Of a stretch of 64,000 nt of DNA, positions 23,341 to 34,027 are shown one piece after another. A program made the position numbers and the translations under genes. The stretch's first letter is position 1; each line of letters begins with the position of its first letter. The notes beneath the pieces are model-generated. The model did not search any database, had not been told where the DNA came from, and was given only the letters and a program-made list of their open reading frames with translations. This DNA comes from Thalassia testudinum (lineage: Eukaryota > Streptophyta > Magnoliopsida > Alismatales > Hydrocharitaceae), in assembly GCA_037157565.1 (NCBI GenBank), contig JAZHRO010000055.1, positions 38,905,001 to 38,969,000 of the forward strand, read 5' to 3'.

Positions 23341-23560
23341 CCACCTCTTCTTTCTATACTAGTATGCATGGAGCACTTGCGGACCATTAAGGAGAGCTTT
23401 TATCATGCTTTGATGCAGTTGGCTAAAGTGAAATCGGGTTATTCCAAAGAGAAAGAACTACTATTGAGGGACTTTTGCATCACTTTAATATGCTTTGTAT
23501 TTTTTTGGTGTAATTAGCTTTCTTTCTTAACGAAAGCAGGAGGTTAATGACCATTGTTAA

Positions 23561-23880
23561 CCCCTTCTTACTTTGCAAATCTTTATCCTTGACACCTATT
23601 CCTCGTGTCAAATCCATCATCTCCATGATTTAGCTAGTTTGAAGACATCTTTTTTTTCAAGTCATTTGTATGGATATTGCTAAGCATTTGTCTTTGCTTT
23701 GATCGTTCCATTCTTCACTTCTTTCTTTGGCTTCCTGAAACCTATTGGGCCTTCATCAACTCTATCATGATAAAAGGCCTCAAAGCATACTCATATCTCT
23801 GTACTACTCTATCAGGAAGTTTCCTTTTTAGCCACACTCCAAGTAGAGTTATTATGATAGGCTCAGACAAAGGGAGTATG
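23561..23880. other. Unassigned flank between LINE1 and Copia3
   Basis: No gene or repeat recognised. It was contiguous with 38780 onward before Copia3 inserted, because the duplicated GTATG sits at 23876-23880 and 38775-38779. Together with 38780-39863 it may be intron or flank of the ataxin-2-like gene. I see no second exon in it. Confidence 0.4.
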
Positions 23881-24018
23881 AGTTGAGTGAAATGAGTTAC
23901 ATTTATTCAATAGTCCCACCTCTCTAACTACAGAGAGATGAGAGAGAACCATACAAAATAAAGAACAAAAGCTGGACATGACACAGAAATGCACTCCCAT
24001 ACAACATGACCCTCAACA
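23881..24018 (-). repeat. 3' LTR of Copia3
   Basis: On the minus strand it starts TGTTGAGGGTCATG after the polypurine tract TTTGAGGGGAAG and ends near CATTTCACTCAACT. The terminal CA is not canonical if the GTATG duplication sets the border. Confidence 0.75.
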
Positions 24019-24040
24019 CTTCCCCTCAAACTGAAGCATA

Positions 24041-24395
24041 AGATTTGAAATGTCAATTTCGATGCCGTTTTGATAAATTTTCAAATACACATTTCACCGG
24101 CATGTCGAATAATAGAAGTAGTCAAAATAATTACAATTTTAAAAATAACTATTTCAATGGATAAATATTTCTATTTAAGTCCTAAATCATGTCTTTTACT
24201 TCATATATAATATGTCGATACATAACTTGTATAGTAGCAGCAGCAAAGTTGCAACAGCAGCAGGTGCAGCAACATGCCGACGATTTCGCCAGCATGCCGA
24301 CGAAATACCTGCGTTTCAACAACTTGAGCATGTCGACATAGCATATCTTCAAAAATCGTCATTTCGTCGACATGACGCCGGCATTTAAATCACTG
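24041..24395. mobile_element. MULE-like MITE, 355 bp, in the 3' end of Copia3
   Basis: The insert is flanked by a perfect 10-bp direct repeat CTGAAGCATA (24031-24040 and 24396-24405). Copia3 is continuous across it: the coding end before the repeat and the polypurine tract after it. The ends are weak inverted repeats (AGATTTGAAATG; GTGATTTAAATG on the reverse of the right end). Both carry CCGGC.TGTCGA-like subterminal words. A 9-10 bp duplication points to the Mutator superfamily. It has no coding capacity. The interior has a GCAGCAGCAAAGTTG-type repeat. Confidence 0.6.
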
Positions 24396-24411
24396 CTGAA
24401 GCATAGATATT

Positions 24412-25012
24412 AATCATGCTCATCTTGGAATAACATTTGTCCAAAAGGGCTCACGACAGTGCTTTGGTGAAAACATCAATAGTTTGGTCCTCAGAAGCCA
24501 TGTGGGTGGTACGGATGAAGCCTCTTTGGATCAAGTCATGTGTATAGTGGCAAGTTACTTCTACGTGCTTGATCTTTTCATGGAACATAGAATTGTTAGC
24601 AATGTATGTCACCACTCAATTGTCACATCTCTCCATTGAAGAGGCAACTGAAATATGCAAGTCGTACATAAGTGATCATATTCACATCATCTTAGAAGTC
24701 GTCTGAGCCATAGCTAGATATTCAGACTCTACACTGGATCTGAAGAAAACAATCAGTTTCTTGCTCTTCCATGTAACTAAGTTCCCAATCACATAGGTGC
24801 AAAATCTAGTAGTGGACTTTCAATCAGTAATGCAACCCGCATAATCAACATCTGTATAGGCTACAATGTCCAAGGAGGTTCCCCTAGTGAATAGAAGCCC
24901 CTTTCCTAAGGACTTCTTTAGGCAACTTAGTATCATCATGGCAACATCCTAATGCTGCTTGGTGAGCTTGTCCATAAACTAGCTTAGCTTCCCAACTACA
25001 AGAGAGATATCA
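24412..25012 (-). pseudogene. Copia3 RNase H region, broken
   Basis: On the minus strand the C-terminal part reads NNSMFHEKIKHVEVTCHY and IDVFTKALS, the usual RNase H tail of Copia, just before the polypurine tract. Upstream pieces near 24800-24720 correspond to the VAYTDADYAG and SAESEYLAMA blocks in decayed form. Stops interrupt the frame. Confidence 0.7.
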
Positions 25013-25014
25013 AG

Positions 25015-25860
25015 TCATGTGATCATCAAATAAAGTAGTTTCCTTATCAATCCCCTATATTGACAAGTGTTTACTGGTTCAAACTGCTCATCATACAAAT
25101 GTATCTTCGATTCCATGGGAATATTTGTTGGCTTGGCCCCCAACATCCCTGTCGCTTGTCGCAAGTCGATGGCGTATTTCCTTTGAGATAGAATAGCACC
25201 TTGCTTCCTGCAAGCAACTTCTATCCCAAGGAAGTAGCAAAGTGGCCCCAAGTCCTTGATGTCAAAGTTCTGTGCAAGACATTTCTTCAGGTCAGCAATG
25301 CCTTGCCCATCATCCCCCATGAGAATGATGCCATCCACATATACAAGCATAACCACTAGTCCCTGCACAATCTTTTTGTAAACAAGGAATAATTTTCCAA
25401 GGGTCTACAAAACCCCAACATCTCCACTACCTTAGATAGCTTTTGGAACTAGGCCCTTGGAATATATTACACAGATGACAAACCTTGAAACACTCCCCTT
25501 GAGACTCGTCCCTGGGAAACTGCTGCATGTAAACCACCTCCTACAGATCACCATATAGGAAGGCATTTTCAATGTCCACTTCATGAAGTGGCCAATCACG
25601 TTAGACAGACACAAAGATGAGAATCCACACAATGGATAGGCAAGCTACTTGAGAGAAGGTATCAAAGAAGTCAATGCTATAAGTTTGGGTAAAGCCTTTA
25701 GCCACAAGACATGTCTTATATCTTGTTATGGTGCTATCAGGGTTGTACTTGACGGTGAAGACCCACTTGCACCCAACAGTCATCTCCTGGGAAAGATCAG
25801 TAAGTTCCCAAGTGTGCCGAGAGATAAGGGCAAGCATTTCCTCCTAGATGGCTAGGAGCC
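25015..25860 (-). pseudogene. Copia3 reverse transcriptase, broken
   Basis: Starts on the minus strand near 25837 with ISRHTWELTDL, then GCKWVFTVKY and LVAKGFTQTYSIDF. The middle part is frameshifted (25632-25432). The catalytic region near 25345 reads VYVDGIILMGDD, so the second aspartate of YVDD is glycine. FLGIEVACRKQGA and DLRQATGMLGAKP follow as connection domain. Confidence 0.85.
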
Positions 25861-25869
25861 ACTTCGAAT

Positions 25870-26625
25870 CTAGAAGTGGCTAGTGATGCGAAGGAGGAAT
25901 GTGTGGTAGAGAGAGCATGGTAGAACCGTTGATAAGAGTTCCCCAAGTCTGCAATAGTGACCACATTGAAGATAGGATGCCGAGTACAACTCCGATGTGC
26001 CCTTCTCACAATAATGGGCAGATCCAGATCAAGAAGAGGATGCTAAGGATCTTAAGGCTGGACAGGAGAGGGGGCACTATCATCTACCTATTAAGGACTT
26101 GTGTCATCACTAGGCACCACATCATTAGTTTGTAAGCCATCTGTGCTCACCTGAGGAGGAGTCAGTGCTGGCTCAGAGATGGGAAGGTCCTCCAAAGGGG
26201 TAGGAGGTATAGGCATAGGAGTCATATCAAGAATGTCATGAACCTACCTCCCTATTGTGGAGAAATAGGAGATAGACTCTTAGAAGGTGACATCTGCATT
26301 GTCATAGTGATCTCGGTTAATGGGATCATAGCACTAATATCCTTTTTCGGTACGAGAGTGTCTCAGAAAGACACATTTAACAAACCGTGAGGCTAACTTG
26401 TCACACTCAGAAGCAGAGATATGAACAAAGACTACACAGCCAAAAACACATTGTGGAATATGGAACAAATGCCCCTCTAGATATAGAATTTATAAGGGAA
26501 TTTGCTTATGTAAAATAAAAGAGGGCACGTAGTTAACATAGCATCACCTCAATAGATAAAAGGTACACTATTATGGATTAGCAGAGTGCGAACAACATCA
26601 AGGAGATAACGATGCTTATGCTCTG
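25870..26625 (-). pseudogene. Copia3 integrase C-terminal part, broken
   Basis: Continues the integrase after the Copia2 insertion. On the minus strand the start reads HRYLLDVVRTLLIHNSVPF near 26615-26560. Later come FGCVVFVHISASECDKL and RHSRTEKGY.CYDPINRDHYDNADVTF, the standard end of the Copia integrase before RT. Frames shift several times. Confidence 0.75.
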
Positions 26626-26762
26626 TGATAGGACAAAAGAGCGAGTTGTTTTCTATTAGAAACCCTAGGTGCCTTTATATAAAGAAGCACAAAGGGTAAA
26701 TTACAAGCACACACCCATATAATATAAAAACAGTAAAAGAACCACTAAAATATAACTCAACA
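26626..26762 (-). repeat. 3' LTR of Copia2
   Basis: Minus strand TGTTGAGTTATATTTTAG to TCCTATCA. It is preceded by the polypurine tract GCTTAAGGGGGAG. Confidence 0.85.
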
Positions 26763-26789
26763 CTCCCCCTTAAGCTAGAGCATATACAT

Positions 26790-27513
26790 CGAGCATGCTT
26801 AGCTTAGAACATAACTCAAAAGGTGAAGACATCAGTAATCTGATCTTCAGTGGCTATATAGGGTGTAGTGATCTTACTAGCAAGAATAGTATCTCTGATG
26901 AAATGACAGTCAATTTCTATGTGCTTGGTTCACTCATGAAGGATTATTTGCAATAAATGCAACTGCCTTGTCATAATACATGAGTAGGGCCAGAAATTGA
27001 CACTTCTAAATCCTGTAAAATAGATCTCACCCACAGCAGCTCAAAAGTAGTACGGGCCATAGCCCTATATTTTGACTCTACACTAGATCTAGAGACAACA
27101 TGTTATTTTTTACTCCACGTGACTAGATTGCCACCAACATAAGTACAATACCCTATAGTAGATCTTCTATCCTCATGAACTCTAACATAGTCTGCATTAG
27201 AGTATCCCCATACATCCAAATGGTCATACTTCATGAATGATTGCCCCTTACGAGGAGCACACTTAAGGTGTCTCAGCACCTGACAAACACCTTCCCAATG
27301 CACTTCTCTAGGAGATTGCATGAACTAGCTGAGTCTCCCAACTACAAAACAGAAGTTAGGTTTAGTACCAATCAAATACAATAGTTTTCATATCATAACA
27401 CGATATCTAGTCACATCTTCAGGCAGTGGACTCTCTAAATCTGCAAGTGGTGTAGATGAGTCCATTGGAACACTAGCAGGTTTACAACCCAGCATTCCTG
27501 CCTCTTTCAACAT
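26790..27513 (-). pseudogene. Copia2 connection and RNase H region, broken
   Basis: The minus strand reads QSPREVHWEGVCQVLRHLK, DVWGYSNADYVRVHEDRR and STIGYCTYVGGNLVTW (27321-27103). RNase H pieces KYRAMARTTFELLW follow in other frames towards 26990. The NADYAG block has a Val-Arg in place of Ala-Gly. The remainder up to the polypurine tract is decayed. Confidence 0.75.
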
Positions 27514-27713
27514 GTTAACTACATATTTTCATCAAACCACCAACATATACTTCAATGCCCAGAAAGTAATTTATCGTTCCTAGATCTTTGGCAACAAACT
27601 GAGAATGTAAGAAGTTCTTAGTAGCTTCTATCCCTGCTTTATCACTTTCAGTAAGCAATATACCATCAACATACACAATGAGAATAACAAACCCAGTATT
27701 CGTTGTTTTCTTT
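27514..27713 (-). pseudogene. Copia2 reverse transcriptase, C-terminal remnant
   Basis: Begins at the junction with the LINE filler. The minus strand reads TNTGFVILIVYVDGILLTESDK and FVAKDLGTINYFLGIEVY. The catalytic YVDD is YVDG, the same loss as in Copia3. Everything upstream of the box is missing. Confidence 0.85.
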
Positions 27714-27919
27714 TTCAAGGAGTTCTGGTCCCTGGTGGGGGCTAATGTGATGTAGATGATGGAGGAGTTTGCTATCAGGAATAGAGGTTTTGATAAGCTA
27801 AATAAGTACTACTTGTTCTTGTTGCCTAAGAAGGAAGGCACGGAGGCAATCCAGAACTTCCAACTAATCACCTTATCGAATGCTGTGTACCTTATTGTCG
27901 CGAAGGTCTTGGAGGTCTA
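27714..27919 (+). pseudogene. LINE RT fragment captured inside Copia2
   Basis: The plus strand encodes FKEFWSLVGANV, then RGFDKLNKYYLFLLPKKEGTEAIQNF and NAVYLIVAKVLE, the N-terminal RT portion of the LINE family of LINE1/LINE2. Copia sequence begins immediately on both sides. There is no poly(A) tail or target duplication. It could have come by template switching or end-joining repair. One in-frame stop follows GANV. Confidence 0.75.
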
Positions 27920-29240
27920 CTTCATCGTCAGGAGGCCTTGTAGCAAGAAAAAGTAATCATGAAACACTGCTTTGCAATTTAATGCCTTAGCAATCTGACT
28001 GATAGACATTAAATTCAAAACAAATTTAGGTGCATGCATAACATCAAAAAGTGGCAAAGTAGTAGATAGAAAAATGTCACGCAAGCATGTCTCAGGGGAC
28101 AAGGCACCATCAGCTACCCCGACATGCACGGGAGTAGTCAATGGTCTAAGAGACGAAAAAGTGTAACATCTCCTGTGATATGGGAGGATGCACCTGAATC
28201 AGCAAGCCATGATGGTACAAACACCTTTAGCACTACCCGTAGTACTTGTCGTCTAAGCCACAGAAGCACCAATAATAAAGGATGCCTGAGAAGAACAAGT
28301 CTGTCATATTCCTCCTTGGAAAAAGTAATCTGAGGATTGACTTGTTCTTCCTCCTGATAGTGTTGACTTCCATCTCCACCATAAGTAACCTGATTGGCCT
28401 GATGTCCCTGAGGAAATTTGTGCTTTATCCAACACCTATCAATAGTGTAATTAGTCTTGTGACAGTGGTCACAAAACAAACCATGTCCTCTACCATGACC
28501 TCCTGCTTTTGTGCTCCGTCCTCTCCCCCTGCCTCCTGAGGTTCCCCTACTACGGCTAACAGCCACCATGGTAGAAGAATCCGAACGTGGGATAGGATCA
28601 AATATCTCCAGTCTAGACAAGCAGGCATAAATCTGAGTAGGTGTAGGAATTTCCTCCAGCCCATAAGTTGATCTTTAACAAATTTATATTCAAGACTAAG
28701 ACCCACAAGCAACTGAAGAGAGCGAAAGGCCTCACATTGCTTGGCAATAACAATAACATCAGTGGAGATCAGCTGATAAGTATATTGCTCGTCCCAGAGA
28801 TTCTTCATAGAGCCATAGTATTCAGCAAGGGACATGGTTCCCTTCCGAAAAGAATGCCGCTCCTCAATCACCCTATATAGGCAATTAATATTGCTCTTAT
28901 GAGAGTGTATCTCATGAAGAACATCCTACATCTTCTTAGTAGACGCATAGGATATAACCTGCTTTGCTATAGGCTCCTTCATGTTGTTCAACATGCACGT
29001 GACCACCCAATCGTTGTCTGCCTCCCAGTCAATAGATTTGACAGCAGGTTCATCTTGCGTCAAGACGTATTTCTTGCGATGTAATCCCACAAATCGAGAA
29101 AAAGGCATAGACCATAGAAGGAAGTTGCTGCCATCCAACTTAATAGAGGTTCCTTGCATAAAGGAAGATGTGCTCGAGGTAGATATCTTCTCCGTCAAGT
29201 CGCCATAAAGGTCCCTCTTGTCTTCCATATCACCCGACAT
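27920..29240 (-). pseudogene. Copia2 gag, protease and linker, broken
   Basis: A start at 29240 (MSGDMEDKRD) leads into MQGTSIKLDGSNFLLWS. The frame stops near 28926 and resumes as MIEERHSFRKGTMSLAEYYGSM (28871), then shifts again into the GRGRGRSTKAGG stretch and a knuckle reading CDHCHKTNYTIDRC, where the histidine is replaced by tyrosine. The protease motif LADSGASSHITGD (about 28185) is intact. Then comes VMHAPKFVLNLMSISQIAK (28050-28000), and a stop after LLTMK at the LINE junction. Confidence 0.8.
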
Positions 29241-29825
29241 ATGGGACACAAGATCAAAGGTACTACAGTAAACAATCAAACCATGTATAGATCTAAAGTC
29301 ATAACAGATCCAAGAAAAAGATGAAATTCAAACCAGAACAACCACCCTCTGCGGCTAAATAAAACCCTAAAGGAGTTGTTTCTTCTCCTTAGCCCATGCT
29401 CGGTTGGAGAAGAAGAGAGATGGGTGACTGTTCACGTCACCATGAAGTAGACAGACTTGCCCACGATCAAATCTAGGTCACCGACCTGTGACTGCACCTC
29501 ACAAAGAGATCATAAAGGCAGAGCACGAGAAGAGGAGGCGAGGGGACATGCTACTCCTCACAAGAAGGTCGAGGCAGCGCTGCAATAGGTCGCCAGCTCG
29601 TTGGGGTCGCCTCTACCACCCTTAGCAGCGACATTGAGGCCGCACGGGCTGCCACTGGGCCCTCTTACTGGTGGCAGTGATGCTACTGGCAGCTGAGAAC
29701 GCCTGGCGGCAATGGTCAGAGACGATCTAAGGGCTGGCAGCACCCTTGAGAGGAGAGGGATTGGGTGGAGGGGTTCAGAGGTTAGGTTTTGGGGTGGGGA
29801 ACCCAGGCACCAGTTTAGGACCGCT
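29241..29825 (-). other. Leader of Copia2
   Basis: GC-rich untranslated leader between PBS and gag. The minus-strand frame 29848-29558 is Pro/Leu/Ser-rich without family features, and it overlaps PBS and LTR, so I do not count it as a gene. The Copia1 leader has similar composition. Confidence 0.5.
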
Positions 29826-29837
29826 ACTCTAATACCA
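29826..29837 (-). other. Primer binding site of Copia2
   Basis: The minus strand reads TGGTATTAGAGT directly after the LTR; initiator-Met type with one change. Confidence 0.75.
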
Positions 29838-29974
29838 TGATAGGACAAAAGAGCGAACTATTTTCTATTATAAACCCTAAGTGTCTTTATATAGAGAGGC
29901 ACAAAGCGTAAATTACAAGCACACACCCATATAATATAAAATCAGTAAAAGAACCATTAAAATATAACTCAACA
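29838..29974 (-). repeat. 5' LTR of Copia2
   Basis: 137 bp, partner of 26626-26762. It has TATATAAAG-like promoter sequence in both copies and is flanked on the right by the duplication CTCTG. Confidence 0.85.
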
Positions 29975-30139
29975 CTCTGCAACCCTATTCTGTTGAGAGA
30001 TATGGAGGCAAGTGATTTGATGAATAATCCCTTGAGATTTATAAAATTCATGCAGATGTTGAGTACAAACTCCAAGACATTATCAAATCGAACACTTTTA
30101 ACCAAAGTACCAAACCAAGTCTTGATTTCCAAAGCAAAA
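29975..30139 (-). pseudogene. Copia3 integrase, middle fragment
   Basis: The minus strand reads FALEIKTWFGTLVKSVRFDN, the block with the second catalytic aspartate of the DDE integrase. It ends with SQQNRVAE in another frame, where Copia2 inserted. On its right it meets the 3' end of LINE2 at a run of T. Confidence 0.8.
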
Positions 30140-30249
30140 TTTTTTTATAATGAAGCTAACATCAGCCTTTATTTTTAAAGGAAAAAATATATAATTAAAA
30201 AATAAAAGAAACAAACTTAAAGTAAATCAAGCCACGACTCCATTAGACA

Positions 30250-31190
30250 ACTCACCTTACAATATTCTCAACCCACACTCGTTCCTTCCAAAAGATGACA
30301 ACATTTCTTTGATGCCAGATAGACCACAAACAGCCACCACTTTCACCCAACCTATTGTATCCGCATCGACCAAGGACCTGAAGAAATCCCACCAGGAATC
30401 TAAAGATGTAAGAATTGCCATCCAAACACTACTAACACTTTGCCACACCTGCATCGATATCTAACAAGGGAAGAGATGATCCAATGTCTCATCTACAGAG
30501 CCACAGAAAGGGCACAACAAATTTGAATATGAAACCCATCTAGCCTATAAAACCTTTGTGACCAACTTCTCCCGTCTAAAGAGCCACAAGAAAATCTTAA
30601 TCTTCAAAGGCACAGGCATCTTCCAAAACAAAGAACAATCCTCCCACAACAAAGGTGAAGGTCTCTACTCCAACGATAGGACCTTACAAGCTTTTAACAT
30701 AGAAAATATCCCTTCCAATTGAATCCATAGAAATTGCCATCGGTAGGAAAAATATCATGTAGCATCTCAAACAAACTATGCAACATCGGCAAAGCGGACT
30801 CAAAAAGACCCGACTCCAAAACAGGAGACCAAGCACCTATAATTGCATCCCAAACCTCTAAAATAGTAGCATCCTTGACTACAGTCAAGCCAAACAAGTG
30901 CAGGAACAAAACAGAGAAGACTTCACAACCAGTCCAATCATCTTCCCAAAATCGAAACGATGTGTCGTCGATCTTTAGTACAAAAAAATTGGAAGCGGCA
31001 ACCCTCACCAAAGATGATCCAATCGAGCTCCAGAACACAGACGACCTGACTCTTCTGGACTGGACACAAAGCACATCAACAAGATCACCATAAGAATCCC
31101 TCAACACCCTCTCCAAGATACCACCACCAGCAGAAAAAAAAAATCTTACCACCCACTTCATCAACAGAGCCTCATTGAACCTCTCCAAAC
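30250..31190 (-). pseudogene. LINE2 C-terminal linker and zf-RVT domain
   Basis: The minus strand from 31188 reads MERFNEALLMKWVVRF and FRFWEDDWTG, the linker after RT in plant LINEs. Then, in the frame beyond 30690, LKIKIFLWLFRREKL and NLLCPFCGSVDETLDHLFPC. The C-x2-C and H...C residues of zf-RVT are present. The tail QVWQSVSSVW follows to about 30257. A stop separates linker and zinc domain. Confidence 0.8.
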
Positions 31191-31239
31191 TCCTAACACC
31201 AAGTCCCCCTCTCTTCTTTTGTCTGCAAATCTCTCTCCA

Positions 31240-32290
31240 CAGGATTAAAACCTCCTATTCAACCTGTCTTCCACCACCTTCCAGTCTATCATCACTAATC
31301 GCTTCCCCTTCAATGAAAGCCCCAAATAGATGATTGGCAGTCGAACAACCAGTGAATCAAGGGCTCCAAAAGCAGCCGCATCCCCTTCACTACTCATATG
31401 AAAAGGAATGGCTGACTTCCTATCATTCACAAGTAGCCTCGAGAAATCACCAAACATCCTCACCATAAGCACCACGTGCTCGGCTTGGCTTAAATCTTCC
31501 TACATAAAGAAAACTATATCATCCACATACTGTAACAAAGGGGTAAGCAATGAACCGTTGGACCTTAAAGAAAACCCAGAAAAAAGGCCACCCCTACGCC
31601 TTGAAAGCCAAAGATGCCAAAGTATCAACAGCAACGATAAACAGCATAGGCACCAGCGGGCAACCTTGTCCAACACCTCTTTATGACCCAACCCAACTTC
31701 CACATGACCTTCCATTAATCAACACTGAGAAAGAGGTCATCGAAATACATCTCTTCATTAACGAAACCTAGGACTCTAAGAAACCCCTCCTCCTGAGAAT
31801 CTCCAACAATTAGGTCCAAGCCACTGAATCATAAGCTTTAGAGAAATTAACCTTCTACATAAAAGTAGGAGGGGACCTTCTATTCCAAGCTGCAACCATT
31901 TCTTCGACTGGAACAAAAGAATCACCAAGCGACCTTCTAGAAATAAAAGCAAACTGAACTGGAGAAACCAAACCAAGAAGAACCAGACGCAACTAATTAG
32001 CAAAAACTTTTGCTACAATCAGGTAAATGGCGTTCAACAAAGCAATCAGCTTGAAATGGTCCAAAGTGTCAACATCCTCTTTTTTAAGAAAAAGAAAGAG
32101 ATAGAATCGATTAAGTCTCTCAAAATTCATATTGCCATGAAAAAATTCATAGATCATCACCACCACATCAGACCCAACCACTTCCAAGATTTCCTTATAA
32201 AACAAGATCTAAAGGCCATCTGGTCTAAGGGATCCCTCTACCTTAAGGCCATGTAAAGTAACCAAAAGCTCCTCAAAAACCTCTGCAAGC
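31240..32290 (-). pseudogene. LINE2 reverse transcriptase, broken
   Basis: The minus strand from 32205 reads FYKEILEVVGSDVV and NRFYLFLFLKKEDVDTLDHF with ALLNAIYLIVAKV, the RT opening blocks. The central segment (32003-31776) is frameshifted. The catalytic box LLTPLLQYVDDIVFFM is intact at about 31545-31500. After one stop the thumb region (31475-31245) follows, with GDFSRLLVN, SVVRLPIIYLGL-like text and WKVVEDRLN. Confidence 0.82.
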
Positions 32291-32293
32291 AAA

Positions 32294-33566
32294 TTAGTTC
32301 CCGTAGCAATATCCAGCCTCACCATATCTAAGGATCAACCTCCACTCCTTAAGAGTTCTCTTAGTAAAAGCATGAAAGTGACTCATAACAGCTTGGCAAA
32401 TCTGTTCTCTAGTGTCCATCACTTCATCACCTACCTGTAGAGAGGAAATCATATTGGTCCTCCTAGAATTGGTTGACATATGGAAGAACCTCATATTAGA
32501 ATCACCTTCCCTAAGCCAAAATTGTCTAGAATTCTACCTCCAATCCATCACTCTCTTTCTATCTAGCTCACAAATAACCTTCTGAACACATATCTCTCCT
32601 GTTGGTCAATCTAGTCTAATTGCCCAAAGCCTTCCTTCTCATCCAGCCTAGCCAAAGACTCCAAAGCAGCTCTCCTGGTCCTACCAAATTTCAAAGCAAT
32701 CTCCTTTTTAAATCCAATCAAAGCCTACCTAATCGCAACAACATTGGCCACTAGGGTGCGCTTATCCAACGTGGAGGTAGGAACCTCGCACCACTTCTCT
32801 CTAACAAAGTCACAAAACCTTGACTCTAATAACCATGACTTCTAAAACTTGAAATAACTCAAGAAAGATCCTCCGTCACCACTGTCCCAAACCAAAGGTG
32901 GGTGGTTTGTAAAAGGTCATACCAAAGTAGAGACCACAACCCCTTGGTAAGCCTTCGCCAACAAAATACAAGAGAAAAATGTCTATGCGAGAAGCTTGAC
33001 CGGAACCATTTCTCCAAGTATACTATGTTTCGAAGATCAGAAGGTTGAGCAACTCTGACTCATCAACAATTTGACGAAAATCAAAGGAAGAACCATCCAT
33101 CCTACCACCGGGTTTATTATCTGCCAGTAAAGTAACATTAAAATCGCCTCCCACAAGCCATGTGCGTCCATCAACGAAAATCAACACCTGTCTCGACTCC
33201 TCCCACAAAACAGATTTGGAAGATGCATTAGTTGATCTATACACCCCAGAGAAGACCCAAGTGCCACCATCAAAAACATGACAAAAAACACTTGTAATCA
33301 CACTTAAGGCCACGAAAGAATCCATGAGGCGAAAAACATTACCCTACTGCATAAGGATCTTACCACCCAACCTAGCAGTAGCTCCAACAACCAATAAATC
33401 AATGAGCACATCACCACACAAGCTCCTCTTTACTACCTCATCAAGATCCTCCAAGTGTCTCCTGCAGGAGAGCCACATCAACCCTCCACTCTTCCAACTG
33501 GTGGTAAAGAGACCTCTAGGTTGGATCCCCAAGACCACTCACATTCCATGGTAAAACTGTAACCAT
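32294..33566 (-). pseudogene. LINE2 endonuclease and linker, broken
   Basis: The ATG at 33566 opens VTVLPWNVSGLG, the WN.RGL start of LINE endonucleases. After a stop comes DVALLQET with the catalytic glutamate. Then (33325-33023) VFSGVYRSTN and WLVGGDFNVTL, the second catalytic motif. The linker to RT is readable near 32494-32294 (MRFFHMSTNSRR, the usual RFFH..A..R phrase). Confidence 0.8.
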
Positions 33567-34027
33567 GGGTATTAGCAGATACCCTACCTGAAGACAAATG
33601 TGGCACCCTTTTAAGGTTAAGCACCTTCGCAACCCTAAGCTTCAAATCTTACCTTTGACTGTCACCTACCGCCGATTTGGCCTTAACAATCGTCCTTCTG
33701 TAACAAGACTAATACCTCAGACAGTTTCGGACTAAAATAGATCTGCAATTACCACCCTTTACCAACCTAGACATGGATGATGAAGCAATCCCTTTTGCAA
33801 TGGACATCATCGATAGGCCCCATTGAGGCATTGCAACCAACCCATGCCCACCCATCCTAGCCTGCCAAATAGATTTCCCTGCGAAACCAACATCCTGTGC
33901 CTTCAAACTGTCTTGATGTGTCTCCCCATTAGATGTCACACTGTCGGCCAAAGAAGTAAGCCCATAAGCATCAAGCCCATACCCATCCAACCATGCTTCA
34001 CGCCAACACAAATCATGGGAACAAGCA

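Larger units (their letters stand above)
15900..23560 (+). mobile_element. LINE1: decayed L1-type LINE, split by LARD copy 1
   Basis: A non-LTR retrotransposon on the plus strand with an ORF1 remnant, an APE-type endonuclease (from 17915), an RT linker and RT (20690-22400), and a C-terminal zf-RVT region (23040-23330). It is interrupted at 18680-20663 by LARD copy 1 and near 22.72-23.03 kb by a small MITE-like insertion. No poly(A) tail or target duplication could be fixed. Many frameshifts make it non-functional. It belongs to the same broad family as LINE2. Confidence 0.8.
26626..29974 (-). mobile_element. Copia2: deleted chimeric Copia element with antisense LINE filler
   Basis: Complete ends: LTRs 26626-26762 and 29838-29974, each 137 bp and about 92% identical (11 differences by eye). 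The duplication CTCTG is perfect (26621-26625 and 29975-29979). The 3349-bp element keeps leader, gag, protease, the tip of the pre-integrase region, the end of RT, and RNase H. About 1.87 kb, judged against Copia1, covering integrase and most of RT is replaced by about 205 bp of LINE RT sequence in opposite orientation. It inserted in Copia3 directly after the V-A-E of the SQQNRVAE motif. Confidence 0.88.
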
